DNA from: Phenylobacterium glaciei
Lineage (GTDB): Bacteria > Pseudomonadota > Alphaproteobacteria > Caulobacterales > Caulobacteraceae
Direction: 5' to 3'
NCBI RefSeq assembly: GCF_016772415.1
Contig: NZ_JAGSGD010000001.1
Span: forward strand, 2,753,501 to 2,817,500
Length of the DNA: 64,000 nucleotides
Part shown: positions 16,974 through 24,873 of the stretch, one piece after another
How the letters are laid out: every line of letters starts with the position of its first letter
Position numbering within the stretch: the stretch's first letter is position 1
Notes under the pieces: model-generated
The model's input: the letters and a program-made list of their open reading frames with translations, nothing else
What the model was told of the DNA's origin: nothing
The model's database searches: none
Translations under genes and position numbers: made by a program

Positions 16974-17049
16974 TGGTGCCTGGGGGCGGATTCGAACCAC
17001 CGACACGTGGATTTTCAATCCACTGCTCTACCAACTGAGCTACCCAGGC
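16974..17049 (-). tRNA. tRNA-Phe (GAA), CCA encoded
   Basis: Minus-strand cloverleaf: acceptor GCCTGGG (17049-17043) with CCCAGGC (16984-16978), D stem GCTC/GAGC, anticodon stem GTGGA/TCCAC with loop TTGAAAA (anticodon GAA), T loop TTCGAAT. A73 at 16977 and CCA at 16976-16974. A 9-bp hairpin (17053-17077) lies 3 bp upstream of its 5' end. Confidence 0.96.
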
Positions 17050-17090
17050 CCGGAGCCTTTTCCGAAGAAAAAGGCTCGGAATTCTTAGTT

Positions 17091-17140
17091 GGAGCGCGAC
17101 GGTCGCCTGAACCGGTATCCACTTCAGGCTGTCACGCTCC
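17091..17140. repeat. Intergenic palindrome (GGAGCG...AAGTGGATACCGG...CGCTCC)
   Basis: Stem formed by GGAGCG (17091-17096) with CGCTCC (17135-17140) and, inside it, GCCTGAA with TTCAGGC. It occupies the gap between yacG and tRNA-Phe. The core AAGTGGATACCGG (minus strand) resembles dispersed palindromes common in Caulobacterales intergenic DNA; this is from memory and not checked. Confidence 0.55.
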
Positions 17141-17203
17141 GTGCCCCGCGTCGCGGGAGCCGCGTCTATAAAAGAGGGTCGGGGCGGTGTCCAGCGAGGA
17201 GCA

Positions 17204-17377
17204 TCAATTCCCGTCATCCTCGTCGTGGAGGCTGTCGGCCTCGTCCGCTTCCACCGGAATCGCATAGCTCCCCACCAGCCAGCGCTGCAGGTCGACGTCG
17301 GAACAGCGGCGCGAGCAGAAGGGGCGATATTCCGTGGAGCCGGGCTTCTTGCAGATGGGACAGGGGGCGGTGGTCAT
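17204..17377 (-). CDS. yacG: DNA gyrase inhibitor YacG (zinc-binding)
   Basis: 57-residue protein read directly from the minus strand. It carries the zinc-finger pairs CPICKK (Cys6, Cys9) and FCSRRCSDVDL (Cys21, Cys25), then RWLVGSYAIPVE and an acidic tail. This is the YacG pattern C-x2-C-x11-C-x3-C. In E. coli YacG binds GyrB and inhibits gyrase. ATG 17377 overlaps the stop of the RNase E/G gene (ATGA), so it is translationally coupled to it, the common alphaproteobacterial order maf-RNase-yacG. Confidence 0.93.
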   Translation of the reverse strand: MTTAPCPICKKPGSTEYRPFCSRRCSDVDLQRWLVGSYAIPVEADEADSLHDEDDGN

Positions 17378-18405
17378 CGGACGTCCAGGCGATCTCGGGG
17401 CCAGTCGGGGTTGGTCTCGATAACGAACCGCGCGCCGATCCGCGCCGCAAGGGTTTCGCCGTAAGGCTTGGCGGCCTGGGCCACCGAGGGCGCGCAGGTG
17501 GCGATCAGGCGCCCGCCGGGGTCGCTGGCGGCGGCCGCTTCCAGGCGGCGGATGAGGCGCAGGGCCAGGGTCAGGTCCGACAAGCCCCCTGCCCCGTCGC
17601 CGAGGATGTCGCGGAGCGCGCGGCCCCGCCGGGGCACGGTCATCTCCATGGTGCCGAAACGGCCCACGGGACCGATGGCGACGCCGGGATTGTCGGGGGA
17701 AAAGGCGGTGCGGGCCGCCGTCAGCAAGGCGTTGCCGTCATGGCCCCGCCCCACCAGGTCGATCACAACGATGCCGCCCAGGCCCTTCAGCCGCAGCAGG
17801 CGGGCGGATTCGGCGAGCGCCGTGTGGTTGGCTTGACGGGTGACGCGCTTGACGTCCTGGCCCTTGCGCTCACCGACATCGACATCGATGGCCACCAGGG
17901 CGCGGGTCGGCTCGATGGCCAGATCCCCGCCGCCGGGCAGCGGATGGATCGTCTCCAAGGCCTCGGCCTCGGCCGCGTCGGCCATGGCGCGGGCCTGGCG
18001 GCCCTCGATGATCGGGGTGTCGCGGGCGAGGAAGCTGAGCTGTTCGGCGATGTCCGGGGCGGCGGTCAGCAGGCGCGGTTTGCCCTCGGCCGGGCCGATC
18101 AACCGCACGGTGGCCAGCTTGCCGTCACGGGGCTCGCTGCGGATCTCCACCTCGATGGCCTGGCCCTCGACGGGTCGCGCGTCGGGCTTGAAGGCCATCA
18201 GGGCCTCGACGCCGCCGAGATCGATGAAGGCCGAGGCGAAGGCCGGCTCCACCTTGCGCACCCGGCCCACCAGCCGCGCGCCGAGCTGGGTCAGGGGGCC
18301 GTCGCCGTCGCGCACGATCAGCAGACGTTCCGGCGCACCGTCCAAGGTGACGACGCCGCGCGTCTCACCGATAGCCCGGTCCAGATAGAGTTTCCGCGCG
18401 CTCAT
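17374..18405 (-). CDS. Ribonuclease E/G family protein
   Basis: 343 residues, the short alphaproteobacterial form of about 340-360 residues, smaller than RNase G (489) and RNase E. An N-terminal S1-like region (about 30-110, VGRVRKVEPAFASAFIDLGG) precedes the catalytic core with RALVAIDVDVGERKGQDVKR, GLGGIVVIDLVGRG and GTMEMTVPRRGRALRDILGD. The catalytic Asp candidates are in AIDVD and VIDLV. It overlaps maf upstream and yacG downstream by 4 bp each. The role is probably RNA processing or turnover; specificity is unknown. Confidence 0.88.
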   Translation of the reverse strand: MSARKLYLDRAIGETRGVVTLDGAPERLLIVRDGDGPLTQLGARLVGRVRKVEPAFASAFIDLGGVEALMAFKPDARPVEGQAIEVEIRSEPRDGKLATVRLIGPAEGKPRLLTAAPDIAEQLSFLARDTPIIEGRQARAMADAAEAEALETIHPLPGGGDLAIEPTRALVAIDVDVGERKGQDVKRVTRQANHTALAESARLLRLKGLGGIVVIDLVGRGHDGNALLTAARTAFSPDNPGVAIGPVGRFGTMEMTVPRRGRALRDILGDGAGGLSDLTLALRLIRRLEAAAASDPGGRLIATCAPSVAQAAKPYGETLAARIGARFVIETNPDWPRDRLDVR

Positions 18406-18983
18406 GGCGTCACATAACCCAGGCCGGTCAGCAGGTTGAGCGTCTCATAGAGCGGCAGGCCCACGACCGCGGGATAGGAACCCTGCAGGGACATGACGAA
18501 GGCGCCGGCCCGTCCTTGGATCGCATAGCCGCCGGCCTTGCCGATCCCCTCGCCCGAGGCGAGGTAGGCTGATATCTCGGCGGGAGTCAGACGCTTGACG
18601 TGCAGGCGGCTCTCCACCAGCCGGCTAACGGCGCGGCCGTCGGGAGCCTGAACGGCAACGGCGGTTAGCACCTTGTGGGCGCGGCCCGACAACAGCTCCA
18701 GACAGGCGCGGCCCTCGGCTTCGGTCTCCACCTTGGGCAGGACCCGGCGGCCAACGGCCACCACCGTGTCAGCGGCCAGGACATAGGCGTCCGGCTGCTC
18801 GGCTGAGACCTTGGCCGCCTTTGCCACGGCCAGCCGCAGCGCCAGCAGGCGCGGCGTCTCGTTGGGAAGTGGGGTTTCGTCGATCTCAGCGGCCACCACG
18901 GCGTCCGGCTTGAGATCGATCTGGGCCAGGAGATCGAGCCGCCTGGGGCTCGCGGAGGCCAGCACCAGGCGCGGCGTCGTCAT
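18402..18983 (-). CDS. maf: Maf-family nucleoside triphosphate pyrophosphatase
   Basis: 193 residues. Hydrolyses non-canonical or regulatory NTPs/dNTPs (dTTP, UTP or modified nucleotides, depending on subfamily). Signature LASASPRRLDLLAQI at the N-terminus, then ADTVVAVGRRVLPK and the second SGRAHKVLTAVAV. IGKAGGYAIQGRAGAFV carries the conserved GYAIQG. It starts 18 bp after the infA stop, same strand, and overlaps the RNase gene by 4 bp. Confidence 0.94.
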   Translation of the reverse strand: MTTPRLVLASASPRRLDLLAQIDLKPDAVVAAEIDETPLPNETPRLLALRLAVAKAAKVSAEQPDAYVLAADTVVAVGRRVLPKVETEAEGRACLELLSGRAHKVLTAVAVQAPDGRAVSRLVESRLHVKRLTPAEISAYLASGEGIGKAGGYAIQGRAGAFVMSLQGSYPAVVGLPLYETLNLLTGLGYVTP

Positions 18984-19001
18984 CAGGGGGCCGTGCGCCC
19001 G

Positions 19002-19220
19002 CTAGCGGACGCGGAAGGTGATGCGGCCCTTGGACAGGTCGTAGGGGGTCATCTCCACCAGAACCTTGTCGCCGGCCGAAACCCGGATGCGGTTCTTGCG
19101 CATCTTGCCGGCGGTGTGGGCGATGATCTCGTGATCGTTCTCGAGCTTCACGCGGAACGTCGCGTTGGGCAGGACTTCACTGACCGTGCCCGGAAACTCC
19201 AAAAGTTCTTCTTTAGCCAT
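19002..19220 (-). CDS. infA: Translation initiation factor IF-1
   Basis: 72 residues, the standard IF-1 length: [20 protein letters not shown], then [20 protein letters not shown] and [13 protein letters not shown]. Single OB/S1 fold binding the 30S A site. The start at ATG 19220 is fixed by the conserved N-terminus. It leads the infA-maf-RNase-yacG operon; the region 19221-19354 should hold its promoter. Confidence 0.98.
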   Translation of the reverse strand: MAKEELLEFPGTVSEVLPNATFRVKLENDHEIIAHTAGKMRKNRIRVSAGDKVLVEMTPYDLSKGRITFRVR

Positions 19221-19354
19221 GCAGGCTCCAAATAGACGCCGATAAAAGTCGAACGGCCCACGCCTGAATCGAGGGGCGCGAGCCGTGGGAGAGGCATCTA
19301 TCATAACGCGGAGCCCGCCGCACGGTCGAATGCCACGGCTGGAAAGGGAGAGAA

Positions 19355-20101
19355 TTGAGCGATCACGCGACCGAACGCCCGCGATACTTCGATCTTCTGG
19401 AGCTGGCGGAGACGAGTTCCGATGTCCTGGCCTTCTGGCTGACCGGCTCGCGCGGCAAGGGTCGGGAGACGGCTGGATCGGACTATGACTGCGTGCTGGT
19501 GGTGCGCGATGAGGCTTTCGACGCTTGGCGCGCGCGTCATGCGGGGCGCGGCGTTGGGCGAACCGACAGTTCGGTGATGACTCTGGATCACCTTCGCGCC
19601 CACGCGGCCTGGGGCGGACCCGACGCCTGGGATCGTTACAGCTACGCCCATGTCCGCGTGCTGGTCGATCGCACTGACGGGTTTTGCCAACAGATCATCA
19701 ACGAGAAGTCGTGTGTGCCGCCAGCTGAGGTGGCGGGCTTCATCGACCGCAGCCTGGACCACTACATAAACCAGACCTATCGGGCGTTGAAATGCATGGG
19801 CCAAGGACTGCCCTCGGCCGCACAACTCGAATCGTCAGAGGGGGTAGCCCCCCTGCTCGACGCGATCTTCGCGCTGAATGGTGGCCGGCTGCGGCCGTTC
19901 TACAAGTATCTGGCGTGGGAATTGGCGGACCATCCGCTTTCGGCAGGCCACGCCTTGGCTCTCAGGGCGCCTTCCCTGTTGGAGCCGCGCCCCAGAACTC
20001 TGATCGGCGTCCTCAAGGAAACGGAACGCCTGTTCCGCGCGTCAGGGCACGCAGCCGTCATTGATGGCTGGGGCGAGGATCTTGTCTGGATGCGCGGCTA
20101 A
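19355..20101 (+). CDS. Nucleotidyltransferase-fold protein
   Basis: 248 residues. The N-terminus has the DNA polymerase-beta nucleotidyltransferase signature [20 protein letters not shown] (GSxxxG...SDxD). The two Asp of SDYD would bind metal, and LVDRTDG could carry the third acidic residue. Relatives include aminoglycoside and toxin/antitoxin-type nucleotidyltransferases; the substrate is unknown. The start is TTG 19355, chosen for the AAGGGAGAGAA ribosome site directly before it. It lies on the opposite strand inside the otherwise conserved infA/LMW-phosphatase cluster and ends overlapping (4 bp) the 3' end of the phosphatase gene, so it looks inserted. Confidence 0.75.
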   Translation: MSDHATERPRYFDLLELAETSSDVLAFWLTGSRGKGRETAGSDYDCVLVVRDEAFDAWRARHAGRGVGRTDSSVMTLDHLRAHAAWGGPDAWDRYSYAHVRVLVDRTDGFCQQIINEKSCVPPAEVAGFIDRSLDHYINQTYRALKCMGQGLPSAAQLESSEGVAPLLDAIFALNGGRLRPFYKYLAWELADHPLSAGHALALRAPSLLEPRPRTLIGVLKETERLFRASGHAAVIDGWGEDLVWMRG

Positions 20102-20550
20102 CGCGGAAACCGCTGGGCGATGTGGGCGGCCAGCGCGTCGCGCACCTCGCGATAGGCCGCCAGCCGCGCCTCCCGCGACCCATCCACCAGGGTGGGATCG
20201 AAAGTCGGCCAGTACTCGATCTCGGCCGCCCGGCCCCGGGTCATCTCCACGGCCCGGTGTTGCGACTCCGGCGTCAGGGAGACCACCAGGTCGAAGGAGG
20301 CGTCCTCCAGGTCATCGAAGGTCTTGGGCCGATGATCAGCCAGATCGACGCTGAGCTCGGACATCACCGCCTCGACGAAGGGATCGACCCCGTCGGCCGC
20401 GTCCCGCTTCAGCCCGCAGCTGTCCACATAGACCCGGTCGCCCAGGGCGCGCTTCATCAGCGCCTCGGCCATGGGCGAGCGCACGCGGTTGAAATTGCAG
20501 GCGAAGAGCACCGCGCCGGGCAACGGCGGGGCGAGCGGGTCAGTGGCCAT
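20098..20550 (-). CDS. Low molecular weight phosphotyrosine phosphatase family protein
   Basis: 150 residues. The P-loop CNFNRVRSP has the C-x5-R-S/T pattern (Cys18, Arg24), preceded by GAVLFA. A DP pair in PTFDPTLVDG could supply the general acid Asp. Members are protein-tyrosine phosphatases or arsenate reductases; the conserved position next to UPF0262 and hisD suggests a housekeeping phosphatase. It starts 6 bp after the UPF0262 stop. No arsenic genes are nearby. Confidence 0.88.
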   Translation of the reverse strand: MATDPLAPPLPGAVLFACNFNRVRSPMAEALMKRALGDRVYVDSCGLKRDAADGVDPFVEAVMSELSVDLADHRPKTFDDLEDASFDLVVSLTPESQHRAVEMTRGRAAEIEYWPTFDPTLVDGSREARLAAYREVRDALAAHIAQRFPR

Positions 20551-20556
20551 CGAACC

Positions 20557-21036
20557 CTAGCCCCGCCAGTGCAGGGCGCACATCAGGGTGAACAGCCGCC
20601 GCGCGGTGTCCAGATCGGTCTCGATCTTGCCTGTCAGCCGGGTGCGCAACAGGGTCGAGGCTTCATTGTGCAGGCCGCGCCGGCCCATGTCCAAGGCCTC
20701 GATCTGCGAGGGCGTCGAGTTGCGGATCGCCTGATAGTAGCTCTCGCAGATCAGGAAGTAGTCCTTGATCAGCGGCCGGAACGGCGACAGCGACAGGATG
20801 TGGCGCCGCTCATAGTTGGGTCCTCGCACATCCAGGACCAGCCGGTTCTCCACCAGACCCATCTTCAGGTCATAGGGGCCGCCATCGGCGCCTTCGGGAT
20901 GGAAGTAGTTCTCCTCCAGCAGATCGAAGATTGCAATCTGCCGCTCCTGTTCCTGGTCGCGCGAGACCGCGGCGAGGGATTCCTCGTCGATCTCCACGGT
21001 CTGCAGGTGGTGCTTGGTGCGGTCTTCGTCGGCCAT
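20557..21036 (-). CDS. UPF0262 family protein
   Basis: 159 residues, the family length. [20 protein letters not shown] begins at ATG 21036. [37 protein letters not shown] and [19 protein letters not shown] are the family landmarks. It is conserved only in alphaproteobacteria, between hisD and the LMW phosphatase, as here. Function unknown. An upstream in-frame extension to 21114 crosses the neighbouring terminator and is rejected. Confidence 0.92.
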   Translation of the reverse strand: MADEDRTKHHLQTVEIDEESLAAVSRDQEQERQIAIFDLLEENYFHPEGADGGPYDLKMGLVENRLVLDVRGPNYERRHILSLSPFRPLIKDYFLICESYYQAIRNSTPSQIEALDMGRRGLHNEASTLLRTRLTGKIETDLDTARRLFTLMCALHWRG

Positions 21037-21112
21037 GGCGGTCGAATGGGAGGAACTGTGAGTGAGGTTTATTGCAAACCAACCCCTAACGTCATCCTCC
21101 CGATGCAGGCAC

Positions 21113-21145
21113 AAAAAAACGCCCGGCGCTGGGGAGCGCCGGGCG
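21113..21145 (-). terminator. Terminator of the SH3-domain protein gene
   Basis: 10-bp stem GCCCGGCGCT (21121-21130) with AGCGCCGGGC (21135-21144), loop GGGG. On the minus strand it is followed by seven T. It lies 33 bp after the stop at 21178. Confidence 0.93.
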
Positions 21146-21177
21146 AAGTCGGTTCGGGGAGGAACCTTGCGAGGGCT

Positions 21178-21810
21178 TTAGTAGCCGTACGAGGCGTACT
21201 GATAGCCGACAGGCTGGGCGTAGCGGCCACTGACATAGCCGACCCCGACGCCGTTCTGGCCCACCAGGATCCAGTCGGTCCCGCGCACCCGGGCCAGGGC
21301 CTGGAAGCGCTCACCAGCGCGCAGCGAGCCCACCTTGCGAGCCGATGTCGACGGCGCGCCGCGCAGGTTCAGATTGCTGCTGGCCGCGAACGCCCCGCCA
21401 TCCCGGACGTACCTGGCCGGAGAGATGTCGCCCGACAGGCGGTAGCCAGAATGGCTATAGGTCGAGGGCTGCTGGTACGCGGGCTGGTATTGCTGGTCGT
21501 AGCCGTAGGCGTTCTGGGTCTGGTCCGTCCGCTGCATCTTGCAGCCGACATAGGACCCGGTGGCCGCACCGACCACCGCACCGATGGCGGTGCCCGTGCC
21601 GCGGTCGTTCTTGGCCAGGTTGGAACCGGCCGCCGCACCCAGCAAGGCGCCGATCAGCGCACCGCCGACCTGCTTGTTGCCAGGCGCGTCGCAGCCGACC
21701 ACGGGACGCAGGTTGGTCTGGGCAGAAGCGCCCGAGGCGGCGCCAACGGTGAGAGCGGCGGCCATCGTCGCAACGGCCGCGCTACGGATCAGCTTGGAAG
21801 AGGTTTGCAT
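21178..21810 (-). CDS. Secreted SH3-domain protein with glycine-zipper segment
   Basis: 210 residues. Signal peptide MQTSSKLIRSAAVATMAAAL..ASA, cleaved near residue 31. A glycine-zipper stretch (about 48-92, GGALIGALLGAAAGSNLA and GTAIGAVVGAATGSYVG) resembles outer-membrane or spacer proteins. A Tyr/Gln-rich linker (about 95-125) leads to a bacterial SH3b-like domain (about 140-195: NLNLRGAPSTSARKVGSLRA, GTDWILVG, GYVSGRY), which usually binds the cell wall. It has its own strong terminator and interrupts the hisD-UPF0262 pair, so it is probably a separate envelope gene. Confidence 0.85.
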   Translation of the reverse strand: MQTSSKLIRSAAVATMAAALTVGAASGASAQTNLRPVVGCDAPGNKQVGGALIGALLGAAAGSNLAKNDRGTGTAIGAVVGAATGSYVGCKMQRTDQTQNAYGYDQQYQPAYQQPSTYSHSGYRLSGDISPARYVRDGGAFAASSNLNLRGAPSTSARKVGSLRAGERFQALARVRGTDWILVGQNGVGVGYVSGRYAQPVGYQYASYGY

Positions 21811-21942
21811 CGTGTGGTCTCCGTCTATGAATGTGTCCGAAGCCTCGTCGGCTCCGATGACCACACCCTAGAGGGCCGACCCTGAACGGGCGCCTGGACG
21901 GCATTGTCAGATACCATTCAGCTTTCCGGCGGCGGTCAGACC

Positions 21943-23226
21943 CTAACTCTGGCCCAACCGGATCGCCGCGGAACGGGCGTGTGCCGGCAGCCCTTCGGCG
22001 TCGGCCAGGGCCACAGTCGGCGGGCCCAGGATCGCGAACGCCGCCTCGTCGCACTTCACGATCGAGGTGCGCTTGATGAAGTCGTACAGCGACAGGCCCG
22101 ACGAGAACCGCGCCGCCCGGCTGGTGGGCAGGACGTGATTGGAGCCCGCCACATAGTCGCCGATCGCCTCGGGCGCATGCCGTCCCAGGAAGATGGCGCC
22201 TGCGTGCCGCACCCGGTCGGCCAGGCGCTCCGGCTCATCCAGCGCGAACTCGACGTGCTCGGGCGCGATCAGGTTCACCAGGCGCGGGGCCTCCTCCAGC
22301 GGCGCGATGATCACCGCACCGTGGTTCTTCAGCGATGTCGCCGCGTCCTCGCTCGTCTCCAGGCTCTTCAGCTGGAGCACGATCTGCGCCAGGACCGCGT
22401 CGGCGAAGGCTTCGTCGTCGGTGATCAGGATCGACTGCGCCGCCGGGTCATGCTCGGCCTGGGACAACAGGTCGGCGGCGATCCAGTCTGGCCGGCTCGC
22501 AGCGTCCGACACCACCACGATCTCGGACGGACCGGCCAGGGCGTCGATACCCACCGTGCCGTAGACCCGCCGCTTTGCCGCCGTGACGAAGGCGTTGCCC
22601 GGGCCGACGATCTTGTCCACCGGCAGGATAGGGCCCGCCCCATAGGCCAGGGCGGCGACGGCCTGCGCCCCGCCCACCCGCCAGATCTCGGTGATCCCGG
22701 CTTCCTTGGCGGCCGCCAGCACCGCCGGCTGCAGCTTGCCGGGCGGCGTCACCATGGCGATCCGCTCAACACCGGCCACGGCGGCCGGTACGGCGTTCAT
22801 CAGCACGGTGGAGGGATAGGCGGCGCGTCCGCCGGGCACATAGACGCCCACGGCCTCCAGCGGCGTCCAGCGCCAGCCCAGCTCGACCCCGGCCTCATCC
22901 TTGAACCACTGGTCGGCGGGGCGCTGGCGCGCGTGATAACTACGAATGCGGGCCGCTGCAAAGGCGATGGCCTCGCGCACCTCAGGGGCGCACTGGGCCG
23001 CGCCCGCCTCGATCTCGGCGGCCGTCACCCGGATATTGTCGGCATCCACATGGGTCCGCTCGAACTGACGGCCAAACCGCAGGACGGCCTCCAGGCCCTC
23101 GGCGCGGACGGCAGACAGGATGTCGCGAACGAGATTGTCGACCTCTTCGGGGGTCTCACGACGCTCATCGACAAAGGCGGCGAAGGCGGCCTCGAAGCCG
23201 GGATCGGAAAAACGGAAACGGCGCAT
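21943..23226 (-). CDS. hisD: Histidinol dehydrogenase
   Basis: 427 residues. Catalyses the last two oxidations of histidine biosynthesis (L-histidinol to L-histidine, NAD+, zinc). Motifs: VYVPGGRAAYPSTVLMNAVP, VDKIVGPGNAFVTAAKRRVY, LLSQAEHDPAAQSILIT (zinc ligands Gln and His), APEHVEFAL, and AGSNHVLPTSRAARFSSGLS. The start ATG 23226 gives the usual MRRFRFSDPGFEAAF. It is downstream of DUF2948 (42 bp) in the conserved alphaproteobacterial order. No other his gene is in the window. Confidence 0.97.
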   Translation of the reverse strand: MRRFRFSDPGFEAAFAAFVDERRETPEEVDNLVRDILSAVRAEGLEAVLRFGRQFERTHVDADNIRVTAAEIEAGAAQCAPEVREAIAFAAARIRSYHARQRPADQWFKDEAGVELGWRWTPLEAVGVYVPGGRAAYPSTVLMNAVPAAVAGVERIAMVTPPGKLQPAVLAAAKEAGITEIWRVGGAQAVAALAYGAGPILPVDKIVGPGNAFVTAAKRRVYGTVGIDALAGPSEIVVVSDAASRPDWIAADLLSQAEHDPAAQSILITDDEAFADAVLAQIVLQLKSLETSEDAATSLKNHGAVIIAPLEEAPRLVNLIAPEHVEFALDEPERLADRVRHAGAIFLGRHAPEAIGDYVAGSNHVLPTSRAARFSSGLSLYDFIKRTSIVKCDEAAFAILGPPTVALADAEGLPAHARSAAIRLGQS

Positions 23227-23268
23227 GGGCGCTCTTTAGCGGCGCAAGGCCGTCCGCGCTACGACTTG

Positions 23269-23688
23269 TCAGACCTCGTGGACGGGAGTCCGCGGCGTCG
23301 CCCAGGGCGCGGAGATGTCGGCCAGCACCGCATCGACGCATTCCACCGTCATCCGAAGGTCACCGCCCCCCGCGAAACTGAGCGTGATGACCCCGCCCGG
23401 CGGCTCGCCTGGCTCGAAGTCCACGCTCAGAAGTTCGATCACCGCCGACTTGGCGCCGCGTCGCAGGTTGCGTTGCTGAACCCCAATCACCGAGCCGATC
23501 TGCAGGGCTGAGCGCACCCGCTCGCCCCCCTTGCCTTCCCAGCGATAGCGGTTGAAGGCCACGGTGACCCGGCGCCCCCGTTGCTCCACCGCGATGTCGC
23601 CGATCTTGGCGACCGCGTCCTGCAGAGCCGCGGAGATGACCGCGAGGTCCTCCGCATCTTCCGCCAGCAGGTGAAGCAGGTCGCTCAT
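23269..23688 (-). CDS. DUF2948 family protein
   Basis: 139 residues. LLAEDAEDLAVISAALQDAV, VTVAFNRYRWEGKGGERVRS and a closing ADISAPWATPRTPVHEV are typical of DUF2948, a small alphaproteobacterial family of unknown function normally found before hisD. It starts on ATG 23688 and is part of the hisD operon. Confidence 0.9.
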   Translation of the reverse strand: MSDLLHLLAEDAEDLAVISAALQDAVAKIGDIAVEQRGRRVTVAFNRYRWEGKGGERVRSALQIGSVIGVQQRNLRRGAKSAVIELLSVDFEPGEPPGGVITLSFAGGGDLRMTVECVDAVLADISAPWATPRTPVHEV

Positions 23689-23766
23689 CTCAAATCCTTG
23701 GTTCGGCGCGCCTCAGAGCAGAGGGGGTTCTGTAGCGGGCGAGCCGACCTGACGGAAGGCGCGACG

Positions 23767-23898
23767 CTACTTATCCTCGTCGGTCTTCGCGGGCCTGGGC
23801 GGGCGATCGGCCACCTTGCGGCGGCGCAGGTTGGCGCGCAGGGCCTTGGCCAGTTGCGCCTCACGTTCGGCCGACTTTGGATTGTCGTATTTGTCCAT
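23767..23898 (-). CDS. Small basic conserved hypothetical protein
   Basis: 43-codon gene read directly from the minus strand: MDKYDNPKSAEREAQLAKAL followed by RANLRRRKVADRPPRPAK and TDEDK, then TAG. The segment AKALRANLRRRK recurs in very small alphaproteobacterial proteins of unknown function. It lies 78 bp upstream of DUF2948 on the same strand, in a gap otherwise without genes. Start and frame are clear, but expression is unproven. Confidence 0.65.
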   Translation of the reverse strand: MDKYDNPKSAEREAQLAKALRANLRRRKVADRPPRPAKTDEDK

Positions 23899-24002
23899 AT
23901 CGCAAGGGGTGCGGCGACCGGTCCAACCCGTCAAGTTCTCTTCCCGCGCTTTTAGGCTTCACGCGGCCCTCGACGTTGGCTATAGCCCGCCCTCGCCTTT
24001 TC

Positions 24003-24077
24003 GCCGTTGTAGCTCAGAGGTAGAGCGCATCCTTGGTAAGGCTGAGGTCCAGGGTTCGAATCCCTGCAACGGCACCA
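24003..24077 (+). tRNA. tRNA-Thr (GGT), CCA encoded
   Basis: Acceptor GCCGTTG (24003-24009) with CAACGGC (24067-24073), D stem GCTC/GAGC, anticodon loop TTGGTAA (anticodon GGU), T stem CAGGG/CCCTG. A73 at 24074 and CCA at 24075-24077. The anticodon stem CATCC/GGCTG has one mismatch (U29-C41). Confidence 0.95.
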
Positions 24078-24108
24078 CTACAAATCCTTGCGGTGCAAGG
24101 GCTTCAGG

Positions 24109-24140
24109 GGGACGGAACGCATCAGCGCTCCGTCCCTTTG
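24109..24140 (+). terminator. Terminator behind tRNA-Thr
   Basis: GGGACGGA (24109-24116) pairs with TCCGTCCC (24129-24136), followed by TTTG. It lies 31 bp downstream of the tRNA. Confidence 0.7.
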
Positions 24141-24162
24141 TCGTTTCGGCGCATGGCACGGC

Positions 24163-24363
24163 CTACGGGCGGGCGGGCTCTGCGCCCGTCGGGCAGGCTA
24201 GGACGCGCGTCCCGGCCGTCACCCGGTCTCGGATCACCTGCTTTCCGGCGTCGGTAAGGGTGGCGCAGTAGAGATCGACGCCGAGTTTCACGCCCTGCTC
24301 TGGCGTCAGGCTGGCGCACCCCGAAAGGGTCAGAGCGGCCAGCAGCGAGAGAATCGTCTTCAT
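24163..24363 (-). CDS. Small predicted lipoprotein
   Basis: 66 residues. Signal MKTILSLLAALTLSGC ends in a lipobox (LSGC, Cys16). The mature part ASLTPEQGVKLGVDLYCATLTDAGKQVIRDRV.. contains further Cys residues. Small lipoproteins with this ASLTPEQG...YCA pattern remind me of phage or prophage-associated proteins, but this is only an impression. It is convergent with the tRNA-Thr transcript. Function unknown. Confidence 0.6.
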   Translation of the reverse strand: MKTILSLLAALTLSGCASLTPEQGVKLGVDLYCATLTDAGKQVIRDRVTAGTRVLACPTGAEPARP

Positions 24364-24458
24364 GGATCACGCCTGAGGTTGCGAGCGATCATCGCTCGTC
24401 TATATATCCGGGTAATATTCCGAGCGCCTCAGCGGCGCGGAGCTCACCGAGGCGCCCG

Positions 24459-24839
24459 ATGGACGAAGCCGCCACCTACACCGCCTTCGCCGGACACCAG
24501 GGCCTGGCCGCTGGTGACCTCCAGAAGGTCGCCCTGGCCGCCAAGACCGCCCACGACGACGGCCGCGAGCCCATTCTGGTCTTCGACGACGCCACGGGTC
24601 GGACGGTGGAACTTGATTTCCGAGGATCGGCCGACGAGGTCCTGGCGCGGCTCCTGGTCGCCGAGACGCCGCCCGAAACCGCGCGAGCCCGTCAAGAACA
24701 AACGAAGAACATTTGGATCGGCCAAGGCGCCCCCAACCGCTCATCCCGGCGACCCGCAGGGCGGCGCGAAGCAGTCAAGGCCGGGACCCAGATTCATCAT
24801 CGGCGTCCGGGAATCCTGATTGAGTATCGTGACCTATGA
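24459..24839 (+). CDS. DUF2239 family protein, C-terminus replaced by repeat sequence
   Basis: The first ~75 residues (MDEAATYTAFAGHQGLAAGD, EPILVFDDATGRTVELDFRG, SADEVLARL) match the N-terminal half of DUF2239 proteins, which are about 190 residues. After about position 24690 the expected second half (usually ending in a helical segment with a GGAS..LR motif) is absent in all frames. Instead the frame runs through an intergenic palindrome (24740-24867) to a stop at 24839. It is probably a 3'-truncated gene; the encoded 126-residue protein may or may not be stable. Confidence 0.6.
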   Translation: MDEAATYTAFAGHQGLAAGDLQKVALAAKTAHDDGREPILVFDDATGRTVELDFRGSADEVLARLLVAETPPETARARQEQTKNIWIGQGAPNRSSRRPAGRREAVKAGTQIHHRRPGILIEYRDL

Positions 24840-24867
24840 CCTGGATCCCGGCCTTCGCCGGGACGAG
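24740..24867. repeat. Palindromic repeat (CGTCATCCC/GGCCGGGACCC family) overlapping DUF2239 3' end
   Basis: Outer arms CTCATCCCGGCG (24740-24751) with CGCCGGGACGAG (24856-24867); inner arms AAGGCCGGGACCCAG (24777-24791) with CTGGATCCCGGCCTT (24841-24855). It shares its core with the elements at 59659-59755 and 12391-12515. Confidence 0.75.
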
Positions 24868-24873
24868 CGGGAG

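Noticed and set aside
17053..17077. Rho-independent terminator of yacG.
   Set aside because: The 9-bp hairpin GAGCCTTTT/AAAAGGCTC has no T run after it on the minus strand; it may be a tRNA-Phe leader structure.
24163..24839. Prophage inserted at tRNA-Thr.
   Set aside because: Only a small lipoprotein and a truncated DUF2239 gene are present; there is no integrase, structural gene or duplicated tRNA end.
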